64,000 nucleotides of DNA from Pyxidicoccus caerfyrddinensis (GCF_010894405.1 NZ_JAAIYA010000032.1:78190-142189), one strand, 5' to 3'; counted from the stretch's first letter, positions 1 to 8,809 are shown. Numbers and translations: made by a program. Notes: a model not told the origin generated them from the sequence alone.

Positions 1-2
1 CC

Positions 3-1109
3 TGGCCCAAGCCTGTCTTCACTCCCTACGGGACGGCCACCACCGAGGCCACCGGGGACTACTTCCTGGAGATGCTCTACGGCGACGTGCAGGCGGTGAA
101 CCCAGCCCAACCCGAGCTCCCCACGTCCTACCGTTACCGCATCTCGCGGCTGGAGGAGGATGGCGCGGGCACCTTCGTGTCCTTCGTGTTCTGGGACGAC
201 GTGGAGCTGCCGTTGCTCAAGACCTGGGATGCGCGCCTGACGCTGACGCCGGGGTCCGAAGGCACTGTCGTGTCCTTCGCGCCGGCACCGCCCACTTCGG
301 AGGTCCCCGTCACCGGCGAGGAGGTCAACATCGTCACGGTCGAGAATGAGGTGGTGCCCGGCCATCCGACGACGCCCGAGCCGGTGCTCTTCCTCACGAG
401 TGGCGGGAAGCCGGTGTTCCGCTGGTGGGGCGCTCCCTCGCCATGGACGGCGAGCCCCTATGTGCTGGAGGACTTCGCAAGCCCCGAGGTGCAGCTGCGC
501 GCCATGAGCATCGGCGAGTGGTGGTTCTACCCGCTGGGGGCGAAGTCCTCTCCCCTGACGTTCCGCCAGGAGTGGCGCACGGCGCCCATGCCGATGCCCG
601 CCGGCACCCTCCGGCCCGTCAGCCGGGGCGTGTCCTGCACGCCCGTGCCCGAGCCCGAGGACCCCTGCCCATGGACGGACGGGCGCCTGGAGCCGGTGCG
701 GCTCCCCCTGGGCATCACGCCCCCCGTGTGGATCACCCTCACGCTGCCCGAGCCCACCCGGCTGAGGCACGCCGTGGTGCGGGGCATGGAAGGCACGAAC
801 GGCAGCTACTTCATCCTCGAGGGCAGCGTGGACGGCGAGCAGTGGACGCGTCTGGCCCTCACCCCCCTCCTGTTGTCCGAAGACCCCATCGACCGGGGCC
901 GCTGGCGCCTCGCCGACCAGACCCAGTGGGACAGCCCCTTCGATGGGCGCCTCTACAGGGGCGATGGCGCAGGCCTCTTCGGGGAGACGCCCCTTGAGGA
1001 CGTGGGGCCGGTCCGCTACGTGCGGCTCACCGGGACGTCGTACGCCAACGGGAACAACGGCGTCCAAAGGAGCATCTCCTCCCTCGCCGAGGTGTCGCTG
1101 TTCGAGTAG
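3..1109 (+). CDS. Discoidin-like (F5/8 type C) protein, 5' end missing
   Basis: The reading frame is open to the left edge, so the N-terminus lies outside the window; 368 codons are visible. The last ~130 residues read like an F5/8 type C (discoidin, galactose-binding-like) fold: a strand with LRHAVVRGMEG, then FILEGSVDGEQWTRL, and a closing VRYVRLTG strand. This fold usually binds carbohydrate or lipid on secreted proteins. The rest is Pro-rich and I do not recognise it. It ends 7 bp before the stop of the convergent AbiGi-like gene. The family call rests on the repeating strand pattern only. An extracellular location is inferred, because the signal peptide cannot be seen. Confidence 0.7.
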   Translation, partial: WPKPVFTPYGTATTEATGDYFLEMLYGDVQAVNPAQPELPTSYRYRISRLEEDGAGTFVSFVFWDDVELPLLKTWDARLTLTPGSEGTVVSFAPAPPTSEVPVTGEEVNIVTVENEVVPGHPTTPEPVLFLTSGGKPVFRWWGAPSPWTASPYVLEDFASPEVQLRAMSIGEWWFYPLGAKSSPLTFRQEWRTAPMPMPAGTLRPVSRGVSCTPVPEPEDPCPWTDGRLEPVRLPLGITPPVWITLTLPEPTRLRHAVVRGMEGTNGSYFILEGSVDGEQWTRLALTPLLLSEDPIDRGRWRLADQTQWDSPFDGRLYRGDGAGLFGETPLEDVGPVRYVRLTGTSYANGNNGVQRSISSLAEVSLFE

Positions 1110-1116
1110 GGCCGCG

Positions 1117-1824
1117 CTACCCCGTCTTGAGGCGCGCCGACTGCTCGGCGTGCTTCGCCAGGGCCTCCGCAATCTGCGCGGACGTCCACAGCGGGTCCAG
1201 GCACGGGCAGAAGTAGCCGGGGCCGGCCTTCTCCTTCACGGCCCACTCGAAGAAGCCGCGCGCGGTGGCGTGCAGCTCCTCGGGGAGGAGGAGGGCGGCG
1301 ACGTCGTATTCGGTGAAGCGGAGCAACCCCGGCACGCGCCACTCGCGCTCCCAGTCGAAGCGGTAGCTGTAGGGCGCGTTGTGCGTGTCGCCCTGGATGT
1401 CCACGAAGGGCGTCATGGACCAGATGGGCTCGCGCTGCGGCTCCTTCGCCACCAGCGCCTGCTGCACCTGGTGCTTCAGCGCGACGTGCGCGGGCGAGCC
1501 GTACTGGACGTACCAGACGGGGCCGCCGCCCTGGGACAGGACGTAGCTCTTGCTGAAGGCGATGCCGTACAGGCTGCGGCGCTGGACGAGCCGCGAGAGC
1601 TGGTCCAGCGGAATCTCGCTGAAGCATACCGAGCGGTGGCGCTCGGCGACGGCCGGCTCCCTGCGGGCGATGCCGAAGCCCTCCGCGCCGGGGATGAGCG
1701 TCCGCGAGCCGAGGATGCTCATCATGTTCTGGTAGGAGTCATGGTAGGGCGCTCCCGGCTTCGTGAAGTGCACCACGAAGTCGGACATGTCTCGCCACTG
1801 TGTGTTGGCCTGATAGCCGAGCAT
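1117..1824 (-). CDS. AbiGi-family-like protein (possible abortive-infection component)
   Basis: This 235-residue protein has the pattern of proteins annotated as abortive infection system AbiGi family: MSDFVVHFTK near the N-terminus, then VCFSEIPLDQLSRL, a YGIAFSK segment, GGGPVWYV, FDWEREWR, and LPEELHATARGFFE near the C-terminus. I chose the ATG at 1824 because GGAGG lies 7 bases upstream. The frame continues a further 71 codons upstream but that part is low-complexity and overlaps the divergent arsR start. Lactococcal AbiG is a two-gene phage-resistance system; no partner gene is visible here, so any defence role is inference. The family assignment is from memory of conserved motifs and should be treated as moderate. 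Confidence 0.55.
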   Translation of the reverse strand: MLGYQANTQWRDMSDFVVHFTKPGAPYHDSYQNMMSILGSRTLIPGAEGFGIARREPAVAERHRSVCFSEIPLDQLSRLVQRRSLYGIAFSKSYVLSQGGGPVWYVQYGSPAHVALKHQVQQALVAKEPQREPIWSMTPFVDIQGDTHNAPYSYRFDWEREWRVPGLLRFTEYDVAALLLPEELHATARGFFEWAVKEKAGPGYFCPCLDPLWTSAQIAEALAKHAEQSARLKTG

Positions 1825-2030
1825 GGACCCTACCTCCCCGGTAATGTCCCGGACGGGGGTGGGGGATGCAACCCGAAGGGTCGGTGTCTCCCCGTGCCCG
1901 CTCGCCGTGCCTGCGGCCGGGCGGGGCCCTGTTCTTCGTCCGACCCGCGGGCGTGTGAACAGGGACGCGCACTCCGTGGATGGGGCCCGTTGCGTTGCGG
2001 CGCACGGGCCGCGCTGGTTAGGGTTGCCTC

Positions 2031-2327
2031 GTGGCATCTCCCGCTCCCCAGCTCTCCGACCAGGCCTGCACCGCGCAGCGGGCGAAGGTCTTCAAGGCGC
2101 TCGCCGACCCGTGCCGCGTCCGCATCGTCGAGATGCTGGCGCGGCGGGGAGACATGTGCGGCATCGAGCTCGCGGAGGCGCTCGGGGTGAGCGGTGCCCT
2201 GCTGTCCCACCACGGCAAGGTGCTGGAGGGCGCGGGCATCATCACGAAGCGCAAGGACGGCCCCCACGCCTACTGCGTCCTCAACCGCGCGCTGCTCGCC
2301 AAGGCCTTCAAAGACTTGCTGGACTGA
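2031..2327 (+). CDS. ArsR-family transcriptional regulator
   Basis: This 98-residue winged-helix protein has the ArsR/SmtB core: FKALADPCRVRIVEML for the first helices, then GIELAEALGVSGALLSHHGKVL for helix-turn-helix and recognition helix, and a wing around KRKDGPHAYCVLN. The start is a GTG with no strong ribosome site; an internal start is possible. Cys at about residue 43 (GDMCGIE) and another in the wing could serve as a sensor, but no canonical CxC metal motif is present, so a metal ligand is not shown. An Old Yellow Enzyme gene follows 94 bp downstream, with a perfect inverted repeat in the gap. The pair therefore probably forms a stress-responsive regulator and enzyme unit (inference). 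Confidence 0.85.
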   Translation: MASPAPQLSDQACTAQRAKVFKALADPCRVRIVEMLARRGDMCGIELAEALGVSGALLSHHGKVLEGAGIITKRKDGPHAYCVLNRALLAKAFKDLLD

Positions 2328-2344
2328 GCGCCGCCGCCGGGGGG

Positions 2345-2366
2345 CAATCAAACATTCATTTGATTG
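2345..2366. promoter_or_regulatory. Inverted repeat, probable ArsR operator
   Basis: CAATCAAA, a 6-base spacer, and TTTGATTG form a perfect 8-bp inverted repeat. It sits 17 bp after the arsR stop and 55 bp before the Old Yellow Enzyme start. It is strikingly AT-rich against ~70% GC surroundings, as expected for an operator overlapping a promoter. ArsR-type repressors bind imperfect palindromes of this size. Binding by this regulator is inferred from adjacency. Confidence 0.6.
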
Positions 2367-2421
2367 TTTGAGGGGTGCCCATTACTTCGATGCGCCATCG
2401 AGTTCCGCGCGGAGGCGCACC

Positions 2422-3495
2422 ATGTCGCAGCAGCCTTTGTTCACGCCCGTCAGCATCGGTTCCCTGAAGCTCCCCAATCGCATCGCCATGGCGCCGATGA
2501 CGCGCAACCGCGCCGGGGAGGGGCAGGTGCCCACTCCGCTGATGGCGGAGTACTACGCGCAGCGTGCGTCGGCGGGCCTGCTCATCACCGAGGCCACCCA
2601 GTTCTCGCTCCAGGGCTACGGCTATCCGAACACGCCGGGCATCCACACCGACGCGCAGGTGGAGGGCTGGCGCCGCGTCACGGACGCCGTGCATGCGCGC
2701 GGCGGGCGCATCTACCTGCAGATATGGCACGTGGGGCGCATCTCCCATCCGGTGATGCAGCCGGGCGGGGCGCTGCCGGTGGCGCCGTCCGCCATCGCCG
2801 CCGAGGGCACGCTCTACACCACCCAGGGCCCGAAGCCGTTCGTCACGCCGCGCCCGCTGGAATTGAACGAGCTTCCGGGCATCGTCCAGGGCTTCGCCGA
2901 GGGCGCGCGCCGGGCGAAGGAGGCAGGCTTCGACGGCGTGGAGGTGCACGGCGCGAATGGCTACCTGCTCGACCAGTTCCTGCGCGACGGCAGCAACCAC
3001 CGCACGGACGCGTACGGTGGCAGCGTGGAGAACCGCGCGCGCCTCTTGCTGGAGGCGACGGAGGCGGTGGCTGGCGCCATCGGCGCTGAGCGGACGGGTG
3101 TGCGGCTGTCACCGATGAACGCGTTCAACAGCATGTCGGACTCGGACCCGGCGCGGACGTTCGGTTACGCGGCGGGCGCGCTCGACAAGCTCGGGCTGGC
3201 GTACCTGCACGTCATGGCGCCCGTGGCGGCTCCGGAGACGCCCCGCCTGCTGCCGCTCATCCGCGAGCGCTTCCGCGGCCCGCTGATGGTGAATGGCGGC
3301 CACACGCTCCAGAGCGCCAATGCCGTGCTGAGTGACGGGCTGGCGGACCTGGTGTCCTTCGGCTCGCCGTACCTGGCCAACCCGGACCTGCCCGAGCGGC
3401 TGCTGAAGGGCGCGCCGCTCAACACGCCGGACCAGGCCACGTTCTACGGCGGCGACGCGCGCGGCTACACGGACTACCCGGCCCTGGCGGCCTGA
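2422..3495 (+). CDS. nemA: Old Yellow Enzyme family FMN ene-reductase (NemA-like)
   Basis: This 357-residue TIM-barrel flavoenzyme is predicted to reduce activated alkenes, nitro compounds or N-ethylmaleimide-type electrophiles with NAD(P)H. The N-terminal RIAMAPMTRNRA strand binds FMN. The active-site set is complete: H176, N179 and Y181 in VEVHGANGYLLDQFLR. The following SVENRARLLLE segment is conserved in the family. Length is the usual ~360. The ATG has GGAGG 6 bases upstream. It follows an ArsR gene and a palindrome, which suggests induction by reactive electrophiles (inference). The exact substrate cannot be told from sequence; NemA is used as the nearest well-known subfamily. Confidence 0.9.
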   Translation: MSQQPLFTPVSIGSLKLPNRIAMAPMTRNRAGEGQVPTPLMAEYYAQRASAGLLITEATQFSLQGYGYPNTPGIHTDAQVEGWRRVTDAVHARGGRIYLQIWHVGRISHPVMQPGGALPVAPSAIAAEGTLYTTQGPKPFVTPRPLELNELPGIVQGFAEGARRAKEAGFDGVEVHGANGYLLDQFLRDGSNHRTDAYGGSVENRARLLLEATEAVAGAIGAERTGVRLSPMNAFNSMSDSDPARTFGYAAGALDKLGLAYLHVMAPVAAPETPRLLPLIRERFRGPLMVNGGHTLQSANAVLSDGLADLVSFGSPYLANPDLPERLLKGAPLNTPDQATFYGGDARGYTDYPALAA

Positions 3496-3524
3496 GGCGT
3501 CCTCGTGCCCCGGTCGGCCGGACT

Positions 3525-4904
3525 TCAGGGCCGGCGCGCCGTCACCCAGACGCCGGGCCTGGGGCGCAGGGTGATGGCGGGCGCCGGGGCCAGTGGGTGC
3601 CCCGGTGCCAGGTCCAGCCGCACGCGCTGGAGCAGCGTGGCCAGCACGAGCACCAGCTCCATCAGCGCGAACTGGTTGCCGATGCACTGGCGCGGCCCGC
3701 CGCCGAAGGGGAAGAAGGTGAAGCGCGGACGCTCCCGCTCGCGCTCGGGGAGGAAGCGGTCCGGGTCGAACGCGTCGGGGTTGTCCCAGAGCTTCGGGTG
3801 GCGGTGAAGCACCCACGGGACGATGAGCACGTACGAGCCCTTGGGGACGCGGAAGCCGCCCACGACGTCGTCCTGGATGGCGGCGCGGGAGAAAATCCAC
3901 GCGGGCGGGTAGAGGCGCAGCGACTCGTCCACCACGCGGCGGGTGAGCGCGAGCTTCGGCACGTCTTCCACCGTGGGCGTGCGGCCCGACAGCTCCCGCG
4001 ACAGCTCTGCCTCCAGGTTGCGCCGCACGTCGGGGTTCTGCGAGAGCAGCATCACCGTCCACGCGAGCGCGCTGGCCGTCGTCTCGTGCCCGGCCAACAG
4101 CAGCGTCATCACCTCGTCACGCAACTGCGTGTCGCTCATGCGCTCGCCGGTGTCCTCGTCGCGTGCGTCCATCAGCATCTGCAGGAGGTCGTGGTGCTCA
4201 CCGCCTTCGCGGCGCCGGCGCTCGACGATGGCGCGCACCACGCGGTCCAGCGTGCCCGCGTCCTTCTCGAAGCGCCGGTGCGAGGGCAGGGGCAGGGCGC
4301 GCGGCAGCGGGATGAGCTGGGTGAGGCGCGAGTTGGCGAAGGTCTGCACACGGCCCAGGGCGTCGCCCACGGCGCGCGACTCGCCGCCCACCTCGGTGCC
4401 GAAGAGGGTGAGGCCGGCGATGCGCAGCGTCAGGTGGGTGAGGTCCTCGGCCACGTCGAAGGGCTGGCCGCTGGCGATGCGCGGCTCGAGCGCGCGGGCG
4501 AGGTCCTCCGTTGCGTCCACCATGGTGCTCGCGAAGCCGGCGAGCCGCTGGCGGTGGAAGGCGGGCTGGGCCAGCCGGCGCTGACGCAACCAGAAGTCTC
4601 CCTCGCTGGTGAGCAGCCCCTGTCCGAGCAACTCGCGAATCACCGCGAAGCCGCGCGTCTGCTTGTTGTAGTTGCGCGCGTTGTCCTGGAGCACGTGGCG
4701 CACGAGGTCCGGGTGGGCCAGCAGCGTCACGTACATCGGGCCGACGCGGATGCGCACCACGTCGCCGTACTCGCGCACCTGCGCGGGGAAGAAGGTGAGC
4801 GGGTCCTTCCGCAGCGCGCGCAGGTTGCCCAGCAGCGGCTCACCACGAGGTCCGGGAGGCAGCAGCGGGGCGATGGACGGTGGGGCGATGACGGTGGAGG
4901 ACAT
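3525..4904 (-). CDS. Cytochrome P450
   Basis: This 459-residue haem-thiolate monooxygenase has every P450 landmark: the I-helix AGHETT (H273), the K-helix ESLR, and the haem loop FGGGPRQCIG with proximal C407. There is no membrane anchor, so it is a soluble bacterial type. The sequence around the Pro-rich N-terminus (LPPGPRGEPLLGNL) resembles the CYP102/CYP4-like fatty-acid or hydrocarbon-oxidising group more than the actinobacterial CYP107 type, but the substrate is unknown. No ferredoxin or reductase gene is adjacent. I chose the ATG at 4904. The frame stays open far upstream, but that part is antisense to the TonB-like and deoD genes. It converges with the Old Yellow Enzyme gene 29 bp away. 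Confidence 0.93.
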   Translation of the reverse strand: MSSTVIAPPSIAPLLPPGPRGEPLLGNLRALRKDPLTFFPAQVREYGDVVRIRVGPMYVTLLAHPDLVRHVLQDNARNYNKQTRGFAVIRELLGQGLLTSEGDFWLRQRRLAQPAFHRQRLAGFASTMVDATEDLARALEPRIASGQPFDVAEDLTHLTLRIAGLTLFGTEVGGESRAVGDALGRVQTFANSRLTQLIPLPRALPLPSHRRFEKDAGTLDRVVRAIVERRRREGGEHHDLLQMLMDARDEDTGERMSDTQLRDEVMTLLLAGHETTASALAWTVMLLSQNPDVRRNLEAELSRELSGRTPTVEDVPKLALTRRVVDESLRLYPPAWIFSRAAIQDDVVGGFRVPKGSYVLIVPWVLHRHPKLWDNPDAFDPDRFLPERERERPRFTFFPFGGGPRQCIGNQFALMELVLVLATLLQRVRLDLAPGHPLAPAPAITLRPRPGVWVTARRP

Positions 4905-5011
4905 GGCGGGCGCAATCCCTGGCGGGCGGGTGTCCCATTCTCGACCCGTGTTGGCGCGGGCGATAGTGGCCCGTGCTCCCTTGCGAGGGTGGAGGTAGCC
5001 TCGCGCGCACC

Positions 5012-5419
5012 ATGGACACCCTGTTCCGCACCCGCCGCCTGGCCCTCGTGACGCTGCTCGCACTGGCCGTGGCCCCCGTGGCCCTGGCCGCCGCCGGCAG
5101 CCCGCGCCTGGAGGCCTTCTTCCAGAACGAGCTGAAGAGTGCTGACTACCAGCAGAAGGTCTACTCACGCGTGGCCGGGAAGTGGCGGCAGCCGAAGGGC
5201 ACTCCGGCGCTGGGGAAGAAGGCGGTGGTGCAGGCGGTGATTGGCCGGGACGGGAAGCTCGTGTCCGCCACCGTGAGCACGCCGTCGGGCTCCAAGGCGT
5301 GGGATGCCGCCGCGCTGGCGGCCGTGAAGCAGGCCGCGCCCTTCCCGGCGCTCCCGGCGAGCTACACCCAGTCCACGCTGGATGCGCACTTCCACGTGTC
5401 CTGGGTGGCCGGCCCGTAG
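5012..5419 (+). CDS. Secreted small TonB C-terminal-domain-like protein
   Basis: This 135-residue protein begins with a signal peptide (RTRRLALVTLLALAVAPVALA, cleavage likely after ALA). The mature part matches the TonB C-terminal fold: VVQAVIGRDGKLVSATV followed by WDAAALAAVKQA and a closing HFHVSWV strand. In TonB proteins this domain contacts outer-membrane receptors. Here it stands alone in the periplasm, and no ExbBD genes are nearby, so the partner is unknown. The ATG at 5012 is preferred over the in-frame GTG at 4973 because it places the basic n-region directly before the hydrophobic core. It lies 16 bp before deoD, so co-transcription is possible. Confidence 0.75.
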   Translation: MDTLFRTRRLALVTLLALAVAPVALAAAGSPRLEAFFQNELKSADYQQKVYSRVAGKWRQPKGTPALGKKAVVQAVIGRDGKLVSATVSTPSGSKAWDAAALAAVKQAAPFPALPASYTQSTLDAHFHVSWVAGP

Positions 5420-5435
5420 GGTATGGTGCGCGGCC

Positions 5436-6179
5436 ATGGCAACTCCTCATATCTCCGCCGCACCCGGTGACTTCGCCGACGTGGTGCTGATGCCCGGCGA
5501 CCCCCTGCGGGCCCGTCATATCTCCGAGCGCTTCCTGGAGGAGGCCCGTGGGGTCACCTCCGTGCGCAACATGTACGGCTTCACCGGCACGTACCGGGGC
5601 CGCAGGATTTCGGTGATGGGGCACGGCATGGGCATCCCCTCCCTCTCCATCTACGCCACCGAGCTCATCAAGACGTACGGCGCGCGCGTCCTCATCCGCG
5701 TGGGCAGCTGCGGCGCGCTGCGCACGGACGTGAAGCTGCGCGACGTCATCGTCGCCACCGGTGCCGGCACCGACTCCAAGGTGAACCGGATGCGGCTGAT
5801 GGACCACGACTTCCCCGCGGTGCCGGACTTCACCCTGGCGAGGCGCGCGGTGGAGGCCGCCGAGAAGCGCGGCCGCCCGGTGCGTGCCGGTACCGTCTTC
5901 TCCTCCGACCTCTTCTACCACCCGCAGGAGCAGCTCAATGCCACGCTGGGGCGCATGGGCATCCTCGCCGTGGAGATGGAGGTCGCCGGGCTCTACGGCA
6001 TCGCCGCCGAGACGGGCGCCCGCGCGCTCGCGCTGCTCACCGTGTCCGACCACCTCCTCACGCACGAGGCGCTCAGCCCGCAGGATAGGCAGACCTCCTT
6101 CGACGAGATGATCGAGCTGGCGCTGGACGTCGCCATCGCCGAGCCGCCGCCCCCGGCCCCCGCGCCGAAGGCGGGCTGA
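5436..6179 (+). CDS. deoD: Purine nucleoside phosphorylase, DeoD type
   Basis: This 247-residue enzyme cleaves purine (deoxy)ribonucleosides with phosphate to base and ribose-1-phosphate in the salvage pathway. Conserved DeoD features are present: MPGDPLRA near the N-terminus, GHGMGIPS, RVGSCGALR for phosphate binding, EMEVAGLY for ribose contact, and TVSDHL carrying the catalytic Asp. Bacterial trimer-of-dimer DeoD proteins are ~235-240 residues, so this is normal apart from a short Pro-rich tail. The hairpin at 6193-6226 follows the stop closely and probably ends the transcript. Confidence 0.93.
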   Translation: MATPHISAAPGDFADVVLMPGDPLRARHISERFLEEARGVTSVRNMYGFTGTYRGRRISVMGHGMGIPSLSIYATELIKTYGARVLIRVGSCGALRTDVKLRDVIVATGAGTDSKVNRMRLMDHDFPAVPDFTLARRAVEAAEKRGRPVRAGTVFSSDLFYHPQEQLNATLGRMGILAVEMEVAGLYGIAAETGARALALLTVSDHLLTHEALSPQDRQTSFDEMIELALDVAIAEPPPPAPAPKAG

Positions 6180-6192
6180 AGTCCCTTCCGCG

Positions 6193-6226
6193 TCCCGCCT
6201 CCGCGCGAGTCCCACGCGGAGCGGGA
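6193..6226 (+). terminator. Hairpin terminator after deoD
   Basis: TCCCG plus CTCCGCG pairs with CGCGGAG plus CGGGA: 12 bp with a single bulged C and a 9-base loop. It begins 13 bp after the deoD stop. There is no clear U-tract, which is common for terminators in high-GC genomes. Confidence 0.55.
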
Positions 6227-6411
6227 TGCGGGCGTCAACCGGCCCCGCCGCGCCTCGCCGGACAGCAGCCGGGCAGGGTGGTGGGGCGGAGCGCTTCCCT
6301 CTGGAAACGTGTGGTGGGCGGGCCCGTTCTGCCCCCCGGGGCAGGGAGGCGTTCACAAATCCGAGGCAGGTACTTGGAGCCCGGACGGATTCCGGGTCAT
6401 CCTTCGCCCCG

Positions 6412-7929
6412 GTGCGTTACCCAATCTGGCTCCTGCTCGTTTGCGCCGGCTGTGCCGCGCGCGTGGCCCCTACCGCTGGCACTGCGCCGGCCCTCGCCGC
6501 CGTGCGTCCCGAGGTCTCGGACGCGCCGCGCTCCGAGGCGCCGCCGGCTCCTGCCCCGACACCGGCTCCCGCCGTGAGCGCCGAGAGCACCGCTGAAGCG
6601 GTGGTCGCGGCTCCCGCTCCCAGCGGGGACTGCGCGCTCTCCGCCGAGGACCAGGAGGGCGAGGACGACGAGACGGCCGAGGTCGCCGACGGCGAGGCGG
6701 GTGACGACGGTGAGTCCCCGGAGGCCGTGGCCAGCACGGGCGACCTGCCGACGGGGCCGCTGTACTCGGCGGACATCTCCGACGAGGACCTGGCGAAGAA
6801 GTGGAAGGACGAGATTTCCGCGCTCGGGTCCATGGCGGTGGGCTTCGTGCACAGCGGCCGGCTGGTGAACGCGAAGCGCTTCCCGCAGGGGCCGGAGTGG
6901 ATTGTCGTCTCCCCCGAGGTGGCCTACGCCACCGAGGAGACCGTCAACTACCTGACCGAGGCCATCCGCGAGGTGCGCGCGAAGTTCCCGGAAGCGCCGC
7001 CGCTGCGGGTCAACGGCATCAGCAACAAGGAGGGCGGCTACCTGCGCCCCCACAAGAGCCACCAGAACGGCCGGGACGTGGACGTCGGCTTCTACTACCC
7101 GACGGTGGACCCCATCCGTGAGCGCGAGCGCGAGAAGTACATCAACGTGCCGCTCAACTGGGCGTTCCTGCGCGCGCTCGTCACGAAGACGGATGTGCAG
7201 ATGGTCCTCGTGGACAAGCGCGTGCGGCAGGTCATCTACAACTACGCGCTGTCCATCGGCGAGGACAAGGCGTGGCTCGACTCGCTCTTCAACGACGGCC
7301 CCAACGGCGTCGTGCGCCACGCGCGCCGGCACCGCGACCACTTCCACGTGCGCTTCCACAACCCGCGCGCGCAGGAGCTGGGCCGCCGGGTGCAGCCGCT
7401 GCTGGCGCTCCAGCCCGAGTACAACGTCACCACGCACAAGATTCGCAACGGTGACACGCTGGGTGGCATCGCGCTGAAGTACGGGTCGACGGTGTCGATG
7501 ATCAAGAAGTCCAACCGGATGCGCAGCAACTTCCTGCGCGCCGGGCAGCGGCTGTCCGTGCCGCTGCGCGGGCCCTGCACGCACTGCCCCGTGCCGCCGC
7601 CCTTCCTGCTGCCTCCGCGCCGGCTGCCGCCCGAGGCCCCGGCTCCCGCCCTGGTCGCCGCGAAGGCCCAGGTCGCGTCGGACTGCGCGAAGCCGGCTCC
7701 GGCCGCCGCCGCCGTGCCCGCCGTGGCTGCTTCTCCCGAGAGCAACGCAGTGGTGCCCGTCGCGGGTGTCGCCGCCGAGGGCAGCACCGTGCAGCCCGCC
7801 GTGGCGAAGACCGCCGAGGGTGCCGACTCGCCCGCGGTGAAGGCCGCTGCCGCCGCTGCCGCCACCGTGCCGGCCGTGGGTACGGGGGCCTCTGAAGGGG
7901 CGTCCGCCGGCATCTCGCACGGGCGCTGA
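6412..7929 (+). CDS. MepA-type (M74) murein endopeptidase lipoprotein with LysM domain
   Basis: This 505-residue protein starts at GTG 6412, giving a short signal peptide and a lipobox-like VCAGC. An Ala/Pro- and Asp/Glu-rich linker follows to ~residue 110. The catalytic domain carries the MepA zinc site: H217 and D224 in HKSHQNGRDVD, and the distal HRDHFHVRF. M74 enzymes cut D-Ala-mDAP cross-links in peptidoglycan without penicillin sensitivity. A LysM peptidoglycan-binding repeat (IRNGDTLGGIALKYG...LRAGQRLSVP) covers ~340-390, and a long Pro/Ala/Val-rich tail ends the protein. MepA of E. coli lacks LysM and the tails. The AlkB-like gene follows 7 bp later, probably in the same transcript. 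Confidence 0.88.
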   Translation: MRYPIWLLLVCAGCAARVAPTAGTAPALAAVRPEVSDAPRSEAPPAPAPTPAPAVSAESTAEAVVAAPAPSGDCALSAEDQEGEDDETAEVADGEAGDDGESPEAVASTGDLPTGPLYSADISDEDLAKKWKDEISALGSMAVGFVHSGRLVNAKRFPQGPEWIVVSPEVAYATEETVNYLTEAIREVRAKFPEAPPLRVNGISNKEGGYLRPHKSHQNGRDVDVGFYYPTVDPIREREREKYINVPLNWAFLRALVTKTDVQMVLVDKRVRQVIYNYALSIGEDKAWLDSLFNDGPNGVVRHARRHRDHFHVRFHNPRAQELGRRVQPLLALQPEYNVTTHKIRNGDTLGGIALKYGSTVSMIKKSNRMRSNFLRAGQRLSVPLRGPCTHCPVPPPFLLPPRRLPPEAPAPALVAAKAQVASDCAKPAPAAAAVPAVAASPESNAVVPVAGVAAEGSTVQPAVAKTAEGADSPAVKAAAAAAATVPAVGTGASEGASAGISHGR

Positions 7930-7936
7930 GGCGCCC

Positions 7937-8809
7937 ATGGCCTTCCCTCCCCACCGGGGGCGCCCGCTGGCCCACAAGGTCCGGCAGCGCACCCCGGGCC
8001 ACCACTACAACGCGAGCTTCCTGTCCGCCTCGGACAAGGCGGAGGCCGTCGCGTGGCTCGGTACGCTCCACCCGCTGTGGGAGGAGCGCTACTCGAAGCA
8101 CTTCCCGCCACCGCCGGGGCAGTCGCAGCGGCGGCTGCTGCGGCCGGTGTACTGGCTGGGCAACTGGCAGTTCGCGTGCCTCGACTACTACCGCCCGCCG
8201 AAGGGCGTGCTGAACCGCTGCGTGAAGGCCGAGCCCTTCCCGGCGGTGCTCCAGCGGCAGGTGACGAAGATTGAGGAGCTGGCGCGGCGGATGTTCCGCG
8301 GGCCGGACATGCCGAAGGGCTGGCACCTCAACACGTGCCTGGTGAACTTCTACGGCAGCCGCCTGGAGGACGGGCGCTGGGTGGACACCGCGCGCGTGGG
8401 CGAGCACAAGGACTTCGAGCCGGGCCCGGTGGCCTCGCTGTCCTTCGGCGAGCGCGCCCTCATCCAGTTCGTCACCTCCTCCCGCCCCGGTGAGCGCGAC
8501 GAGGTGGTGCTGGAGCAGTGGCTGGATGACGGCTCGCTCCAGCTCTTCGGCGGTGCGCGGTGGAAGGAACAGACGTTCCACCGCGTGCAGCGGGTGGACA
8601 CGCGCGCCGGCCACGAGATGCCGCCGGAGCTGCCGGACTTCCGCACCCGCCGCATCAACCTCACGTTCCGCTACGTGCCCGACGAGCACGTGATTCCCTT
8701 CGCGAAGCTGTCTCCCGAGGCCCGTGAAGACGTGCGGCCGTACATGGCGGAGCTCGCCCGGGGCAGTGCGTTCTTCCGGGCGGAGCTGGAGAAGGAGCGC
8801 GGGGCCTAG
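7937..8809 (+). CDS. AlkB-like 2-oxoglutarate/Fe(II) dioxygenase
   Basis: This 290-residue protein matches the AlkB superfamily. The core has LNTCLVNFYG, then the metal-binding HKD in VGEHKDFEPG followed by VASLSFGERA, a later His in WKEQTFHRVQRV, and a terminal Arg pair in RTRRINLTFRYV that would bind 2-oxoglutarate. AlkB enzymes oxidatively demethylate nucleic-acid bases or, in some branches, proteins. Compared with E. coli AlkB (216 residues) it has extra N-terminal sequence, so the substrate may differ. Its stop overlaps that of the convergent helicase by 4 bp. Starting 7 bp after the MepA-like gene, it may share that promoter. Confidence 0.82.
   Translation: MAFPPHRGRPLAHKVRQRTPGHHYNASFLSASDKAEAVAWLGTLHPLWEERYSKHFPPPPGQSQRRLLRPVYWLGNWQFACLDYYRPPKGVLNRCVKAEPFPAVLQRQVTKIEELARRMFRGPDMPKGWHLNTCLVNFYGSRLEDGRWVDTARVGEHKDFEPGPVASLSFGERALIQFVTSSRPGERDEVVLEQWLDDGSLQLFGGARWKEQTFHRVQRVDTRAGHEMPPELPDFRTRRINLTFRYVPDEHVIPFAKLSPEAREDVRPYMAELARGSAFFRAELEKERGA

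Noticed and set aside
4905..6356. Upstream extension of the P450 frame
   Set aside because: The extension is antisense to the TonB-like and deoD genes and has no P450 homology; the ATG at 4904 begins the typical N-terminus.
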